Source: Chloranthus sessilifolius (Eukaryota > Streptophyta > Magnoliopsida > Chloranthales > Chloranthaceae). From it: a stretch of 64,000 nt of DNA. The DNA is taken from contig CM037590.1 of the NCBI GenBank assembly GCA_021018995.1, positions 43,464,287 to 43,528,286 of the forward strand, given 5' to 3'. Position numbers and translations under genes: made by a program. Shown here piece by piece: positions 1 to 11,314 of this stretch (within the stretch, counting starts at the first letter, position 1; each line of letters starts with the position of its first letter). The notes under the pieces are model-generated. The model was not told the DNA's origin and ran no database searches. It saw only the letters and a program-made list of their open reading frames with translations.

Positions 1-136
1 AATAGTTTAGATAGTAGAATAAATCCTTGTTTTAGTTTAGTGTGGATTTGTGTGTGATACGATGAAGATCGTAGAAGATTTGGATGAAAATAGATCAAAA
101 ATGACAAAACCTTATGGTTGTGCATTTCTGAAGGTT

Positions 137-423
137 TTGATCGATCAATGTTGGTGATTGATCGATCAAATTAGGTGTTGATCGATCAATATAGGTGATT
201 GATCGATCAAATTTTGTATTGATCGATCAATATAAGTGATTGATCGATCAAATTATATATACAATGATAAAAACAGCAAGTTAGGTTGCTGGAGGTTCAT
301 TCCCGACAGCATTGATCGATCAATGGTGAAATTAATCGATCAATATGATGGTTGATCGATCAATGGTGAAATTGATTGATCAATGTGGTATTGATCGATC
401 AATATAATGTGTTGATCGATCAA
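137..423. repeat. Palindrome array TTGATCGATCAA (family A)
   Basis: Twelve copies of the palindrome TTGATCGATCAA, a few with one mismatch, lie in two clusters (137-250 and 310-423). Spacers are 7-9 nt, giving a centre-to-centre period of about 20-21 bp. The spacer sequences differ, so this is not a simple tandem satellite. Confidence 0.9.
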
Positions 424-449
424 TTCGATTGTGTCGACACTGCTTTAGT

Positions 450-735
450 GTTTTGGTCATAACATTTTACTCCGAACTCCGATTGATGCGATTCTTGCGG
501 AATTGGAAAGAGGACAACTAAATCTACAACTTTTATGAATTAACTAACTAATAAATAAATTGTTTTAATAATCAAAATTGAGCTGAAAGTTTGGCCAAGT
601 TCTAAGTTAGCACGTTTTGACTGAAGTATCGATATAGCCTCGGTATTTTGGTCATAACTCCTTGTCCCGAACTCCGATTGACGCGATTCTTGATGCGTTG
701 GAAAGAGTACGATGAGATCTAACTCTTTTATGAAT
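450..735 (+). repeat. Two copies of a recurring LTR module (ccgattgaNgcgattct...ttggaaag)
   Basis: Blocks at about 450-540 and 640-735 share the order 'ggtcataac', 'ccgaactccgattga', 'gcgattcttg', 'ttggaaag', then a gatgagatct / caacttttatg tail. Related blocks lie at 53465-53560 and 55998-56105. In each case the block follows a palindrome array by about 30-50 bp when read on the plus strand. Confidence 0.75.
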
Positions 736-2139
736 TATCAAAATCTTTAATCAAATGTTTGAGGGTCAAAATGAAGTGGGAAGTTGGGTCAAGTTTTGAG
801 TCAACACGAAATTACCCATTTCCGTCTCTGTTTTGAGAAAACACTTAAATACGTCAATATTATTAATATTTAGGATCAATTTTTATACATCATCATGTGT
901 GTGATGTAGACTAAGAGTGGAGGCCGTAGATAAAAACTTTTGGACTGCTTTAGAACGGCGTTGGATTTGCTTAGAAAGAGGTCTGACCTGAGGTAGGGGA
1001 AAACCAACCTAAACTATTTTTGAGTATGATTTCATGTTTATTTCATATCTGTGCCTTGATTTCTGTTTTTAGCAAGCATATATGCATATCATAAATTCCT
1101 GCTATCTCTAATTTCTGTTTTCCTGATTTGTATCCTGAAACCTGCTTCTAATTTCTGCTATCTGATCTGTGAGGTCTATGTGTATGTGATTTGATGATTT
1201 AAACCAGATGATCCCCACCGATCCGGCGGTATATTCGATGCCTGGCACACTTGTGCACCTGCTTTCAATCCTCGGCACAATTGCACTCCATAGATGAGGC
1301 ATTGTTGCACTTTCAAAATTGTTCATGTGAACGACGATTGGTTGGGGTTTCCTATCGGACATTCCTGTTTACTCCGTGCTATATAGTCACGGGAGTTTCT
1401 TAAGTTAAATATACACAATTTAAGCTCTCTGATAATATACTTGCATAACATCTGATTTCTTGTCTAAAAGCTCAGTATTTGATTTGATTCGTCATGATTG
1501 TATGTTTCTAATTTGATTTCTGTTTTGAGATAGCATGATCTGCATATTCAATTCATTTAGTTGAAATTCTTCTATTGAGCTATGATGTAGCTCACCCTGC
1601 TTTTAAAATCACTTTTAGGTTCTGAAGCGGTACTTCCCGGCACTGAGAGTGACCCAAATTACCAGCCTGATCCAGAGGCTAAGGCCGAGGACGAGAGACG
1701 AGTCGGTGACGACTTTTATCCTTAGTCTGGGTATACGAGTCTGCTATTTTTGGGATTTTGTGTAAACCTTTGGATTATTGTGCGCCTGGTGGCCACTCCT
1801 GTATTTACTTTCTGTAGATATTTTCTTCCTTTTATAGTATTACTATACATTCTATTGGAACCATTATTAGGAACCATTGTTTTGGGTGATGGATGTCTAT
1901 CACCATTGGTTCTTCTTGGTTCCTTTTTGGGAATGTATATTTTTATATATTTAGATACATGTTTGTTTTATTGCTTCTTTCTATTTTAAATGCCTTGTGA
2001 TAACTCGATCTACCACTGCTGGACAGTGTCTGCTTGGTTTCCGCTATACGAGCTGACACTTCGTGATTTGTCCTGGGGATCATTCAGAGTATGATCCTGA
2101 TGGCACGGATTTCTGAGTGCAGAAATTCGGACTGTTACA

Positions 2140-2529
2140 TCTTCCCCTATTTTAATACTTTAACTTTTTGAAAATTTAAAATTCAATTGACAGAAGAGTG
2201 ATAGCTGCTACTATTTAAGGGGGTCAGTTTAATCACCCTACCCAACCAGTTCAATTGGTTTGGGTCCAATTTGGGGCCCAAAAGAAGGTCAGTGTTATCA
2301 CCCTACCCAATCGATTTTCGGTTTTCTAGAAACCAAACCCAACCAAATTGGATTCGGCTCGGTTCGTTTTTTCAGTTTTCAATCCGATTCAGTATTGGTG
2401 TTCGGTTTAGGGTTTGCATCCCTAATCCAATCTAAGGCAGGCTTTCTACAAAAATTTTATATCTCCCTAAACCCAGGGCCTTCCCACCATAATTGTAGCT
2501 TTTGATAGAAATTATGGATATAATAGGTA
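2140..2529. other. Non-coding, degenerate Asn/Pro-type repeat
   Basis: The segment 2215-2420 is made of degenerate 'accaaaccc', 'ttcggttt' and 'ggtttgggtccaa' words, resembling the A-C-C-G-A-A-rich foldback repeat at 26663-27251. No gene is seen. Confidence 0.4.
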
Positions 2530-3330
2530 ATGTTGAGGCTTGCACATCTCTACAGATTAGTTATTTTACTTTATAGATATCTCTCTAATCATAATGGATT
2601 TGTTTGTTTGTTTTCATTTTTAGATACACATGGCACAGGTCATCCTAATTACGATAAAATCTGCTTATTTGGATTTTATCCACCAACAAAGGAATATAAA
2701 GTGGTTCAACTTTTGTATCAGGAAGTGGATTGGTTGACTCTCACCTGTAGTTTAGGGTGTGAGGTTTTTACTTTGGGTTCCAAGTCGTGGAGACCTATTG
2801 GGGACATCTCTTATCCAATTTATGAAGGTAACAATTCTGTTTGTGTAAATGGAACTATATATTGTTTTATTAACAATGACCTTAAAGCACCCAATGAACA
2901 TATTGTATCCTTTGACCTTGGAGATGAAAAATTCAGCGTGATTCCGCTACCAAAAGGAATGGAGGATCTCCATAGGGCAGATTTAGTGGAGCTCCAAGGC
3001 ACCCTTTGTTTGTGCGACAAGTTGTTCGAGGGCCGAATAGATTTATGGTTTTTAAGGGATCATGCAATCCATGATTGGATCAAAGAGTACACCATTACAT
3101 ATGATGATTTTCATTATAGAGGGTATGACTGTCGCATCTGCTCTCCTATAACAATTCATAATGGCAAGATTTGCTGTGTTACGAATTTTGGAATTGTTTA
3201 TTATGATCCTCAAAGTAAAAGGATGACAACGGTTTGTAGTCGTCACAAGGGATTCTCCATTCATAAAAATTGTGCTTTTATGGAAAGTTTGGTCTCTCCT
3301 CATGGGGAATTAGATGTCCATCTAGGATAA
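2530..3330 (+). CDS. F-box-associated (FBA) domain protein, N-terminal F-box missing
   Basis: The open frame of 266 codons carries the blocks typical of the plant F-box-associated interaction domain: GFYPPTKEYKVVQ (residues 48-60), CEVFTLGSKSWR (77-88), VNGTIYCF (106-113), IVSFDLGDEKFSVIPLP (125-141) and a 'LWFLRDHAIHDWIKEY' block (172-187). In intact family members this region recruits substrates to an SCF ubiquitin ligase, with the F-box at the N terminus binding SKP1. Here no F-box precedes the domain; the first 20 or so residues look unrelated and the start codon is only the first ATG in frame. The next several hundred bases upstream are repeat. It is most likely a gene fragment, or a 3' exon whose partner exon was lost. 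I cannot exclude transcription. Confidence 0.6.
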   Translation: MLRLAHLYRLVILLYRYLSNHNGFVCLFSFLDTHGTGHPNYDKICLFGFYPPTKEYKVVQLLYQEVDWLTLTCSLGCEVFTLGSKSWRPIGDISYPIYEGNNSVCVNGTIYCFINNDLKAPNEHIVSFDLGDEKFSVIPLPKGMEDLHRADLVELQGTLCLCDKLFEGRIDLWFLRDHAIHDWIKEYTITYDDFHYRGYDCRICSPITIHNGKICCVTNFGIVYYDPQSKRMTTVCSRHKGFSIHKNCAFMESLVSPHGELDVHLG

Positions 3331-3599
3331 TTCAAGTACCTGAGTCGATACTATTTTTTTTTTTTCTAATGAAATCCTCTTCATGTCTAATTGTTTTATG
3401 TTCATTATTATTATTTTAATTTTTTTGTCTATGCATTTCAATGATATCATCGTATTAGGGCAATGGTCTTAGAACCCTTGGATGGAAGGAAATCTTCCTT
3501 CTGGTTTTAGAACCCTTGGATCGAAGGTAATCTTCACTTTCACATAACCGCTTTCATAGCTCGATCTAAAAGGCAGGTAATCTTGACTTCACAAACTAT
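3331..3599. other. Non-coding, short tandem duplication
   Basis: Near 3468-3545 a block beginning 'ttagaacccttggat' is repeated once with a 38-bp period. Poly-T tracts surround it. Confidence 0.45.
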
Positions 3600-3944
3600 G
3601 GGCCCATTTGGTAACTTGAATGTAGAATACAAACATTCTTCCAAAATCCTGTATTTGCTTGCATAATAGAATCCTGTATTATACACTTTACTAATGTTTA
3701 TAATATCATTTGTTTAATAGTATTTTAGAGTTGTAAAATGCGAGAAATAATACAGTGATAAGAATCTTGCATTATAGGTGAAATCAAGGATTTTTTTTTT
3801 GTATTCTAACACCAATCATAATCCTGCGTTATCAAAAGTTTTTGTGGGGCCCACCACATTAGGAAATGGTGGATTGTTGCTACTTTATTGGAAAATCCTT
3901 CATTATCCTGTATTTTAGGCAGAAAATAGGTTACCAATGGACCC
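3600..3944. mobile_element. PIF/Harbinger-like MITE
   Basis: The 345-bp block has terminal inverted repeats GGGCCCATTTGGTAAC (3600-3615) and its near complement GGTTACCAATGGACCC (3929-3944), and is flanked by TAT on both sides (3597-3599 and 3945-3947). A 3-bp duplication and a GGGCC-type terminus fit Harbinger-derived MITEs. The interior is AT-rich with repeated 'aatcctg' words and no coding capacity. Confidence 0.75.
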
Positions 3945-4572
3945 TATGGTATTGTTGTTATTCACATATTTAAAGTGTGTCATTACTTGCAAAAGTTAAT
4001 TTTCAATGATTTAAAGGGACTTAATATTTGAAAAGTTTTTAATTATTTAAATGGTCCTTTCCACATATATCAAGAGTTTAAAATTTATGAATTTAACTAT
4101 TAAATTCTAAGAGAACTTTTCAAAGATTGTCAAACTATAATATCACACATTTTTTTTTTGGCAAATGTCTGGATCCTTATAATGTATGAATTTGGTTACA
4201 AAATATTCTTAGAAAGCCATTTTCCATGCTTTTTGGGGGCTTGACATTTTTAGAGATCTCAATATTCTTATAATCAACTCTTTTCTACAAATATCAAATC
4301 CCCAAAATCCATAGTTTCCAAACCACATATTCAATGTTCTCAAGTATATGGATTTAGCCACAAAATTTTCGTTAAAAAAAATTCATGGATTTTAGAGATC
4401 CTTATCGTAGATAATTTACTTCCTTTTTTTAGATGTCATATTTCCAATATTTATAATTAAAAAGTATATGTTTATATATTTGCAATATTTATGAATTTAG
4501 TTTGGCCCTTCGTCAAAGTAATACCAGAGGGGCTTGGCTAAAACACCCATTTCCCATATTGTCTTCCAAAGA
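3945..4572. other. AT-rich non-coding stretch
   Basis: No gene or convincing repeat structure is seen; only A/T tracts and short 'catatttgcaa' style words. Confidence 0.5.
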
Positions 4573-5380
4573 CATTATGTCATATTTGACAACTATTTTC
4601 TAAAAGCATTTTTCAGTGCAAAAATGTTCGATGAAAAAATATTTTTCACCCCATGACGTAACCAACTCTCGCTGAAAAATGGTGTTGAATTGAGAAGCTA
4701 TCCGTGTTACTTCTCACATAGGAAATTTTTAGTGTGAAAAGGAACGTTTTGTGAAGTAAAATTTGAGAACTAGCATGTGACACATGAACAGTGTATTCAG
4801 AAAGGGTTGCCAAATAGGGTTCTGGTGTTATTGAGGCCAGATACCATTATTTCAATTTCTAATGGCACTTCGCCTAGAGTTTGGGCCTATAAATGGCTCA
4901 AACCTTCATTGTAGCCCATTACCGACATGCTTACCCAGTATGGCAATACTTTTCTTGAAAACACTTTTGTTTGTTTGTCGAGCTTCGTAAAACCCCATTG
5001 GCACGTGAAGCCTTAGAGGTGCACAACAAATTGCCATGCTTCGTGCAAATGTATATATGAGAAGTAGCGTGGGCCACTTCTCGCAAAACAACATATTCAA
5101 CAATATAAGATAGTGTCACAACCAAGGATCAAAATTTCGGCCGAAATAACTGAAATTTCAACCGAAATTATCGGTTTCGGTCCCCACCGAAATGATAATT
5201 TGGGACCGAAATTTCGGTTATCAAATGTATGGAAATGAAATTATGGGGCGAAATTTCAGTTTCAGTCCCTTTCGAAACCGAAACGAAAACCGAAATTTTG
5301 ATCAATGGTCACAACAAATGTAGTTAATTTTTTTCTCTAAATAGTTTTTTTCAGAAAAGTGTTGCCAAACATGACCCAAT
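4573..5380. mobile_element. Foldback element with a nested MITE
   Basis: About 30 bp at the left end (ATTATGTCATATTTGACAAC...) is the imperfect inverted repeat of the right end near 5350-5380 (GTTGCCAAACATGACCCAAT). The word 'tgtttggcaac' at the ends recalls hAT-like MITEs. The interior holds the separate MITE at 5122-5308. No coding capacity is seen. Confidence 0.5.
5122..5308. mobile_element. 187-bp MITE built from CCGAAATTTCGG palindromes
   Basis: Terminal inverted repeats CCAAGGATCAAAATTTCGG and CCGAAATTTTGATCAATGG bound the block, and TCACAA is duplicated on both sides (5116-5121 and 5309-5314). Inside are several nested ccgaaattt/aaatttcgg inverted words, so a transcript would fold strongly. 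It lies inside the larger foldback at 4573-5380 and so inserted later. Confidence 0.7.
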
Positions 5381-6529
5381 GAAACAAGAGAAATCAATTT
5401 GCAAAGGAAAACATTTCTCGAACAGCATAATAAATAAAAAAAGCCAACCCCGAAGTTGACTTCTTTTCTTGAAGTTTCAATTAAAAGACCTTAATTATTA
5501 GGCGATATTTTAAACAAATCCAAATGGACTTAATTTCTTGAAGTTTCAATGCTATGAAATAAAAAGACCCAAATGGAAATAGTAATCACGCACTATTCTC
5601 CTTACACGCATCCCAACCATAGTGACGAAATTCTCCCACTTTTTGAAAAAGTCGCGAATAATTTACTATTTTTTGAAAAAATAAATAATTTTATAGTTAT
5701 TTGCAACTTTCTAAAAAAAATTGAAATTTTAAGAATTATTCATGAATTAAAAAAAACTTTTCCATTATTTTTCTGAATTTTTTTGTTGTTCAATTTTTTT
5801 TTATTTTTTTCATTGATATATTGTTATTCATCTGAATTTTGAACTTTTTTCCTGATTTTGATGAATTTTGCTGGATTTTTTCGGATATTTTCTAAGCCGA
5901 TTTATTTCCAAACTCCAACTTGGTCACTATGATCCCAACCACCACCATCCACGGCTACCAATTACCTCCTCATAATTCTTCTTCTACTACTTATCACGGG
6001 TACCACCATACGGGGCCGGCCCTAGGGGTTGTCAAGTGGGATGACGGGCATAGTCCCCTGACCCGCTTAGGCCATTGGCCTACATGTAAGTTAAAAAAAT
6101 ATACAAATAAAAATTACATTGCCGATAAAACGATCTGAAGATCTGATTGTATGATAAGTGAACCATGATTTGGAGATCTATTGTGTGGAAGATTCGGATG
6201 ACAAACTATCTCCATCATTTTGATTCACGACAATCAACTATTTTAATGGTGGAGATGTGTGTTTTTCTTCAGAGAAAAATAAGTGTAAATAATGCCACCC
6301 TAAGGGCCATTCCCACTTATTTTAAGATTAATTTATGAAGATATTTTAAATACACTTATGTAGGGTGTATAGGCTCTAGTAAAATTAATTAAAATGATAA
6401 CCTTATCCAAGGTAAGGTTTGAAGCTAAAACCTATGAGCAAGAACCACTAATCCAACCACCAGAGTAGTTTACTAAAATATGTATAGAAATAAAACCTTT
6501 ATTTCACATAAAACTTTTAAGAATTAAAA
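5381..6529. other. AT-rich non-coding stretch with old repeat scraps
   Basis: A/T-rich DNA to about 5900. Around 6010-6110 a 'gggccggccctaggg' scrap resembles the reverse complement of 23810-23865. Segment 6135-6260 is one arm of the foldback family clustered at 24460-26350 ('tctattgtgtggaagat', 'atctccatcat'). No gene is seen. Confidence 0.5.
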
Positions 6530-6725
6530 TAAGGGAGCCATTACTTGCACACGTTTTTTAAGTGATTGAACCAAATTAACCAAAATTTATCCTTGCAGAT
6601 GCTTTATGTAGTTGCATCAGCAAATAAAAAGAAAATTGCACTTTCAATCTAGGCCCAAGTCTCTCTTCTCTCTCCCTCAGTCTCTCTCTCTCCACCATTT
6701 TCTCTCTCTATCGGTTTCTCTCTAT

Positions 6726-8978
6726 TGTGACGAGCCGACTTTTCCAATCCCTAGGGTATAGGAAAGGCCGGTTCATCAACTTATTGATTTCTCAATAAGC
6801 CGTAACAAACAGAAGCCGGCAAGATAAACAAAGGTCTAAAGACAGAGGCAACATTGTTAATCCAAAAACAAAAGCTTCATATAACAAAATTAGATATATC
6901 ACTGTGAGGAACCAAAAAGAACCACCGGTGATGGCCAATCCGATCACCTAAAATAGAGGTTCACCATAATGGTTCCTCAAGTGATATCAAAAGAACAAAA
7001 ATAATAGCCTAAGGCTCAACATTCCAAAATAATATCCAGACAAAATACCAAAAATACAGAATCTAAGATCACGGGAAGAACTCCTCAGCTGCTATGTCCA
7101 AATCCTCCTCGGGAATATAATCGGAGTCCTCCGGATCCTCTTACCCAAGGTCAGTCTCAGCACCTGTGACGTATAGTCGGGGTGAGCTAACAGCTAAGCT
7201 CAATAGAGGAAGATGATCTATTTGCATTTCTTTATAAGTAAAGGTTTTCAAAAGACGGAATCGGATCAAATATAATTTTTCAATGATGCTTTTCAATTTA
7301 AATCTCCAGTTCTAATCCTGAGTCAAAACTGATAATATAATCTAAAGTGTTCAAAATGTTCTGATTTAGCATGCTTCTTATCTTAAATTTATAACTTAAT
7401 TTTATCTCCCAAATTTCCTATAGCATGAGAGCAGACTACGTGACCGATGGGAAGACCCTACTAACCATCGTCATTCATGAACCCATTTCGAAAATGCAAC
7501 AAGCCCCTACGCTATGAGGGAAACTTGCGCCAAAGTTTTATCGTCAACACGGTTGGTAGAATCTAGGGCATCGTACTTATGAACCCAAAATCAAATGTAA
7601 ATGCTAACACATATCCAAGCTTATTATTCATATCATATACTGGTTTTTCAAAGTTCTGATTCGAAATTTAACCGAGGTTCTGATTCAAAATTTAGCTGAG
7701 GTTCTGATTTCCAAGGATTCTTATTTATGACAAGGTTTACAAATTTTCGAATTGTGTCATATGTTCAAAGTTTTAATTACACTGTGTGCAACGAAATTTC
7801 CAAATTTTATGCTTCTAAAAGAAATGGTCTATAACAGTTTATGCTTATAAATTCATGCAAATAATAATTAGGATTCCCCTACCTTAACCAAGAAATTTCA
7901 AAGGCAAGAACAAACAGTCCTCTCCAAGGACTCCTCTTAGTCAAAACCTACATATATTAGCACTCTCAGTGTTAATATAGAACCCAAAAAATCAACCCAA
8001 AGGCTTACAAAATAAAAATTCAACCAAACTCTTAAAAGCCAAAAGCTGGACAGAATTCGACCATCGAATTCAAATTCGTTGGTCGAATTTGAAATTCGAT
8101 GGTCGATTTTAAATTCGACCATCGAATTTCAGAATTCTATATCAGGCCAAAAATCTCATTTCGACTGTCGATTTCCAATTACAAATGATTTCAATTCGAC
8201 GATGATTTTCAAATAGACAGTCGAATTCTCCAGGCTCTGTGGCTGTTAACTCTACATGCCCGGATTCTTTTTCTTCATTTCCAAATACAGCCTTATATCT
8301 CCTTTAAACATACCATATATTATTCTAAACCTAAATTGAATTCAAAAGATAAAAGGATGTTTTAAAGGTCTACCTCTTGTAGTTTAAGCCGTTGCTTTCT
8401 TTGAACCGATTCACGTCCGGAAAAGATCTCCAAGCTCAAGGGTTTTAGATCTTCAAATCAGCCTAGAAAAAAAGGGGTGGCTACAGCCACATCACTCAAC
8501 AAGATCACACAGATTTTCACTCTCTCCACATCACTCTTCTCTTTCAATAATTCAAACTGATCAGAATTTAGGCACTACTCTAATCAATGGTTGAGATGGA
8601 GAGAGGAACTCTAAAACTTCCAAGATCTGGGATCCAATGAGGCAAAACCCTAAAGATTTGATTTCCAACGAGAGGGAGAAGCTAACTTCTCTTGCACTCT
8701 CTCATTCTTATAAGATAAAACAATTCTAAACAAAAATCTAGATATTTTTATTTACAACTTATCCTTTAAATTTGCAAAATATTTCATGTTTAACACATAC
8801 ACCTATCCTAGTGTGTAAGTTATCGTTTTCATGACTTACACACATCTATTGACAATACTATTTTACCATCATTCCCATCCAATACAAAGCTAACCAAAAG
8901 TCTAACAAAACCCGTAAAATTTTTCGGACACGCTTATCGAGGTAAATGAATTTAGGTCAAAATATTAGGGATATTACA
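6726..8978 (-). mobile_element. Solo LTR, family C copy 1
   Basis: The boundaries are TGTGACGAGCC and GGGATATTACA, and the 6-bp sequence CTCTAT occurs directly on both sides (6720-6725 and 8979-8984). No internal domain is present, so it is a solo LTR of 2.25 kb left by LTR-LTR recombination. On the minus strand it starts TGTAATATCCC. It carries the palindrome array 8056-8226, then about 75 bp downstream a TATA-like CTATATTAACACTGAGAGTG (near 7965-7985), a block of acidic codons (7070-7168) and paired ggaacc/ggttcc text. It is the same family as 11315-13520 and more distantly related to 1-2139. Confidence 0.75.
8056..8226. repeat. Imperfect palindrome array TTCGA(CCAT/TGGT)CGAA
   Basis: The 13-mer TTCGACCATCGAA and its reverse complement TTCGATGGTCGAA alternate with a period of about 19-20 bp, joined by AT-rich 'ttcaaa' or 'ttgaaa' spacers. 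More degenerate copies follow to 8226. Confidence 0.8.
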
Positions 8979-9009
8979 CTCTATACATTTTCTCTCTCCC
9001 CCTATCTCT

Positions 9010-9545
9010 CTCTTTACCTCTCCTTTTTATTTTATAGATAGAGATTTTATTAGGGGTATTAGAGCCAAAACAATAGGAAGCAACACGCAAAGAGCAAGGT
9101 GCTAACAAAATAAAGAAAGGTTGTCTCTAATAATTATCCAGTACATGTTGGAATCTTGAATAGAGTATGGGTCAATCCTTTTGAAACTCTTTGCCCACAA
9201 AATGGATTTGAGAATGATCTTCAAAGAAATCTGAGGAGCAGGAATCAGCTTGTCTCCAAAAATTATGCAATTCCTTTCTTTCTATAGAATCCGAAAGGCT
9301 GCAAGAGGGATTATATTCCACACTTTTGATTCTCTCGAGCCAATTTTTATCAGGAACTAGCTACCAACATGTAGATCTCATGACTTAGGCAGCACTCACA
9401 CAACCCCAAATCATCGAAAAGTAGTTGACCTAACGTTCCTGGAGTAACAACAATGAAGGAAAAGGTGATCAATGCTTTCCTCCTCCGACAGACAAAGAAC
9501 ACATATGCTAGCAAGGGAAAATTCTCTATGCTTCTCTCTCTATCC
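9010..9545 (-). pseudogene. L1-type LINE 3' remnant (zf-RVT domain)
   Basis: Read on the minus strand, about 9535-9460 encodes CVLCLSEEESIDHLFLHC, the Cys/His-rich zinc-binding domain that follows reverse transcriptase in plant L1-type LINEs. Further on (near 9300-9250), AAFRIL and KERNCIIFGDK match the tryptophan- and KERN-containing block usual for the LINE C terminus. Several stops and shifts interrupt it. The polymerase domain is absent, so this is a 5'-truncated copy. It lies downstream of solo LTR copy 1 and inside the inverted-repeat bracket. Confidence 0.65.
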
Positions 9546-9675
9546 ACCGTCCTCTCTGTCTACCCAAGGTGCAATGACTAGGGTAACTTAGTCATTAAAA
9601 AATCAAGATAATATCCATTTTTTTACTAATTTGGGCCAACCACTTGAAAAGCGTGTGCAAGTAGTGGCTCCCTTA

Positions 9676-10858
9676 AAATAGTGGCATGCATTCTAGAAAA
9701 GGTGATGTTATTTGCACCCGTTTTACGGTCAGATCTTTATTCCATGTGGCACACATCCCTGGATCGTCCCTGAGAGCTATTACAAAATTTTGCTATTGAT
9801 ATAAATGGCCCCATTTCGGAATCTCGACATAGGCCACCGAAACCTCAGTGAGGATGAGGTAACTTGAGCGCTAAATCCTCTTAAAATCAACGAAGCCAAA
9901 GCGAGATCTTTGATATAAAATTATAAGATTGATAATATTTTTTGAGAAGCTTTTGATAAATTTGAAGACAATATTTATGGAGAAATTGGTAGAATCAGAG
10001 CCTCGAATTCCATGATCGTACGTGGCTACGATTGGAATAACTGAGAAATTTTTATGAAAGATAAGCATAAAAATCTACCTTTTATTGCTGCATCCTCTTT
10101 TTTTATGTTGAATCTCCTGATCTGCAGCATTAGCTTTTGTATATAGGGATTGTGATATTAATGTGATAATGAGACAATTTCTAAAGTGATCTTTGTTTGA
10201 TTCTGCATTAGGAAGCCAGATGATGCTTTATGATATGACTCTTTAATTATTGGCTCCTTCATGATTCAAAAGTGATTATTTGAAGGGGAAATAACCCCGA
10301 AAAGATAGTCTGCTTTGAATTTTAGGGACTTAGAAAAAAAAATAGTCTGGTTAAGCTAACTCTGGAACATGCTAAAATGATGTAATAAAGCAAATTGAAG
10401 TAACAAAAGTTGCTTTGTATTCGAGGCAGTCAATATAGTTGGACGTGTGGGTGGGACATTGCCAAGTTGAGGTCAACCCGCTCTCCTGAACTTCACCTAG
10501 CACATGGGCGAACACCTTAAAAACACGCTGGTCTAATGCAGTTCGTGAGTTCTGTATCTTCAAATATAATAAGCCATCACAAATATGTGCCGGTATGCCA
10601 CTTTGGGCTCTCACTGGGCCGAGCTGGCCCAGGTTTTGGCCAACATCTGGCCTAAAAAAAGTGGTATTTTCTATCAAACAAACTCTACTTGGTATTTAGA
10701 TCGGGCTAAATATGTTGCAAGTCGGATCAATCCGGGCCGGGCTTGGGTATTATCCAACATCCGGCCCGGACATATATATATCATTTTAAAGTTATAAAAA
10801 AAAGTCCTTTTAATTGAATATAATTTACTTAAATGCTTGAGATTTACCGTTTTTCGTC
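9676..10858. other. Non-coding; no supported gene
   Basis: Unique-looking AT-rich DNA. Around 10590-10790 there are 'ggcccgg' and 'gggccgggctt' words of the small G/C-rich foldback type also seen near 13540-13650, 56560-56693 and 60388-60586. An open frame on the minus strand (10372-10677) resembles nothing I recognise. Confidence 0.4.
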
Positions 10859-10968
10859 ATAACCATTGTCTATTATAACCATTGTGCAACCATTGTCCCT
10901 ATAACCATTGTACAACAGTTGTTCGTTGTAACTATTGTGCAACCGTTGTCCGTTATAACCATTGTGTA
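10859..10968. repeat. Minisatellite of 'ataaccattgt' units
   Basis: The words AACCATTGT and CAACCGTTGTCC recur about nine times with 13- to 33-bp spacing. No coding capacity is seen. Confidence 0.7.
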
Positions 10969-11006
10969 AAAGACTAAAATGAAATATTTGAATAAAAGCA
11001 TGTACC

Positions 11007-11153
11007 CACTACAAAAAAACAGATTATTAGCGGCAATTTTTTAGAGCAAAAAATTGCCGCTATTAACAAAAACTATTAAAGACTATTAGCGGCAATTTTT
11101 TGTTAATAGCGACAGTTTTTGGCTGCCGCTGATAGTCTTATTTTTTTGTAGTG
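11007..11153. mobile_element. CACTA-derived MITE
   Basis: The 147-bp block begins CACTACAAAAAAA and ends TTTTTTTGTAGTG, and ACC is duplicated on both sides (11004-11006 and 11154-11156). Inside, 'attagcggcaatttttt' and its complement form a long hairpin. Terminus, 3-bp target duplication and subterminal inverted words all fit the CACTA superfamily. Confidence 0.85.
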
Positions 11154-11314
11154 ACCTAAGCCACTATAATGTTAATATCATTATTTAATTAAATTTTTAA
11201 CCTTCTTCAAACTTTTATTAGAAAAAAACAGCCCAAGCATAACCAAATTTTATTAGAAAAAATAGCCTAATCAAATTTATTTTTAAAAAGCCAGTGGGAA
11301 AAAGCTTGGAAAAA

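Larger units (their letters stand above)
1..2139 (+). mobile_element. LTR-type repeat, truncated by window edge (family A)
   Basis: The order of blocks matches the reverse complement of the two solo LTRs at 6726-8978 and 11315-13520: palindrome array, a 'gaggtagggg' block (near 990), a block near 1200-1400, a short acidic reading frame (1618-1725), paired 'ggaaccatt/aatggttcc' text (1855-1930) and a terminus ending in TTACA. The left end lies outside the window, so I cannot tell a solo LTR from the end of a full element. Long LTRs starting TGTAAT or TGTAAC are common in plant Tekay/Del-type chromoviruses; that lineage is inference, because no coding domain is present. Confidence 0.6.
6530..9675. 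repeat. Inverted repeat pair bracketing 3.1 kb (possible interrupted element)
   Basis: About 40 bp at 6530-6570 (TAAGGGAGCCATTACTTGCA...) is matched in inverse orientation at 9636-9675 (about 34 of 40 positions by eye). Between them lie TC-rich DNA, the solo LTR 6726-8978 and a LINE tail. If those two later insertions are ignored, a foldback element of several hundred bp would remain. Confidence 0.4.

Noticed and set aside
1750-1989. Plus-strand hydrophobic open frame of 79 codons
   Set aside because: It lies in the terminal part of the family A repeat, is T-rich, and is not kept in the related LTRs.
10372-10677. Minus-strand open frame of 101 codons
   Set aside because: No recognisable domain, and it overlaps a G/C-rich foldback scrap at its start. 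A real exon cannot be excluded.
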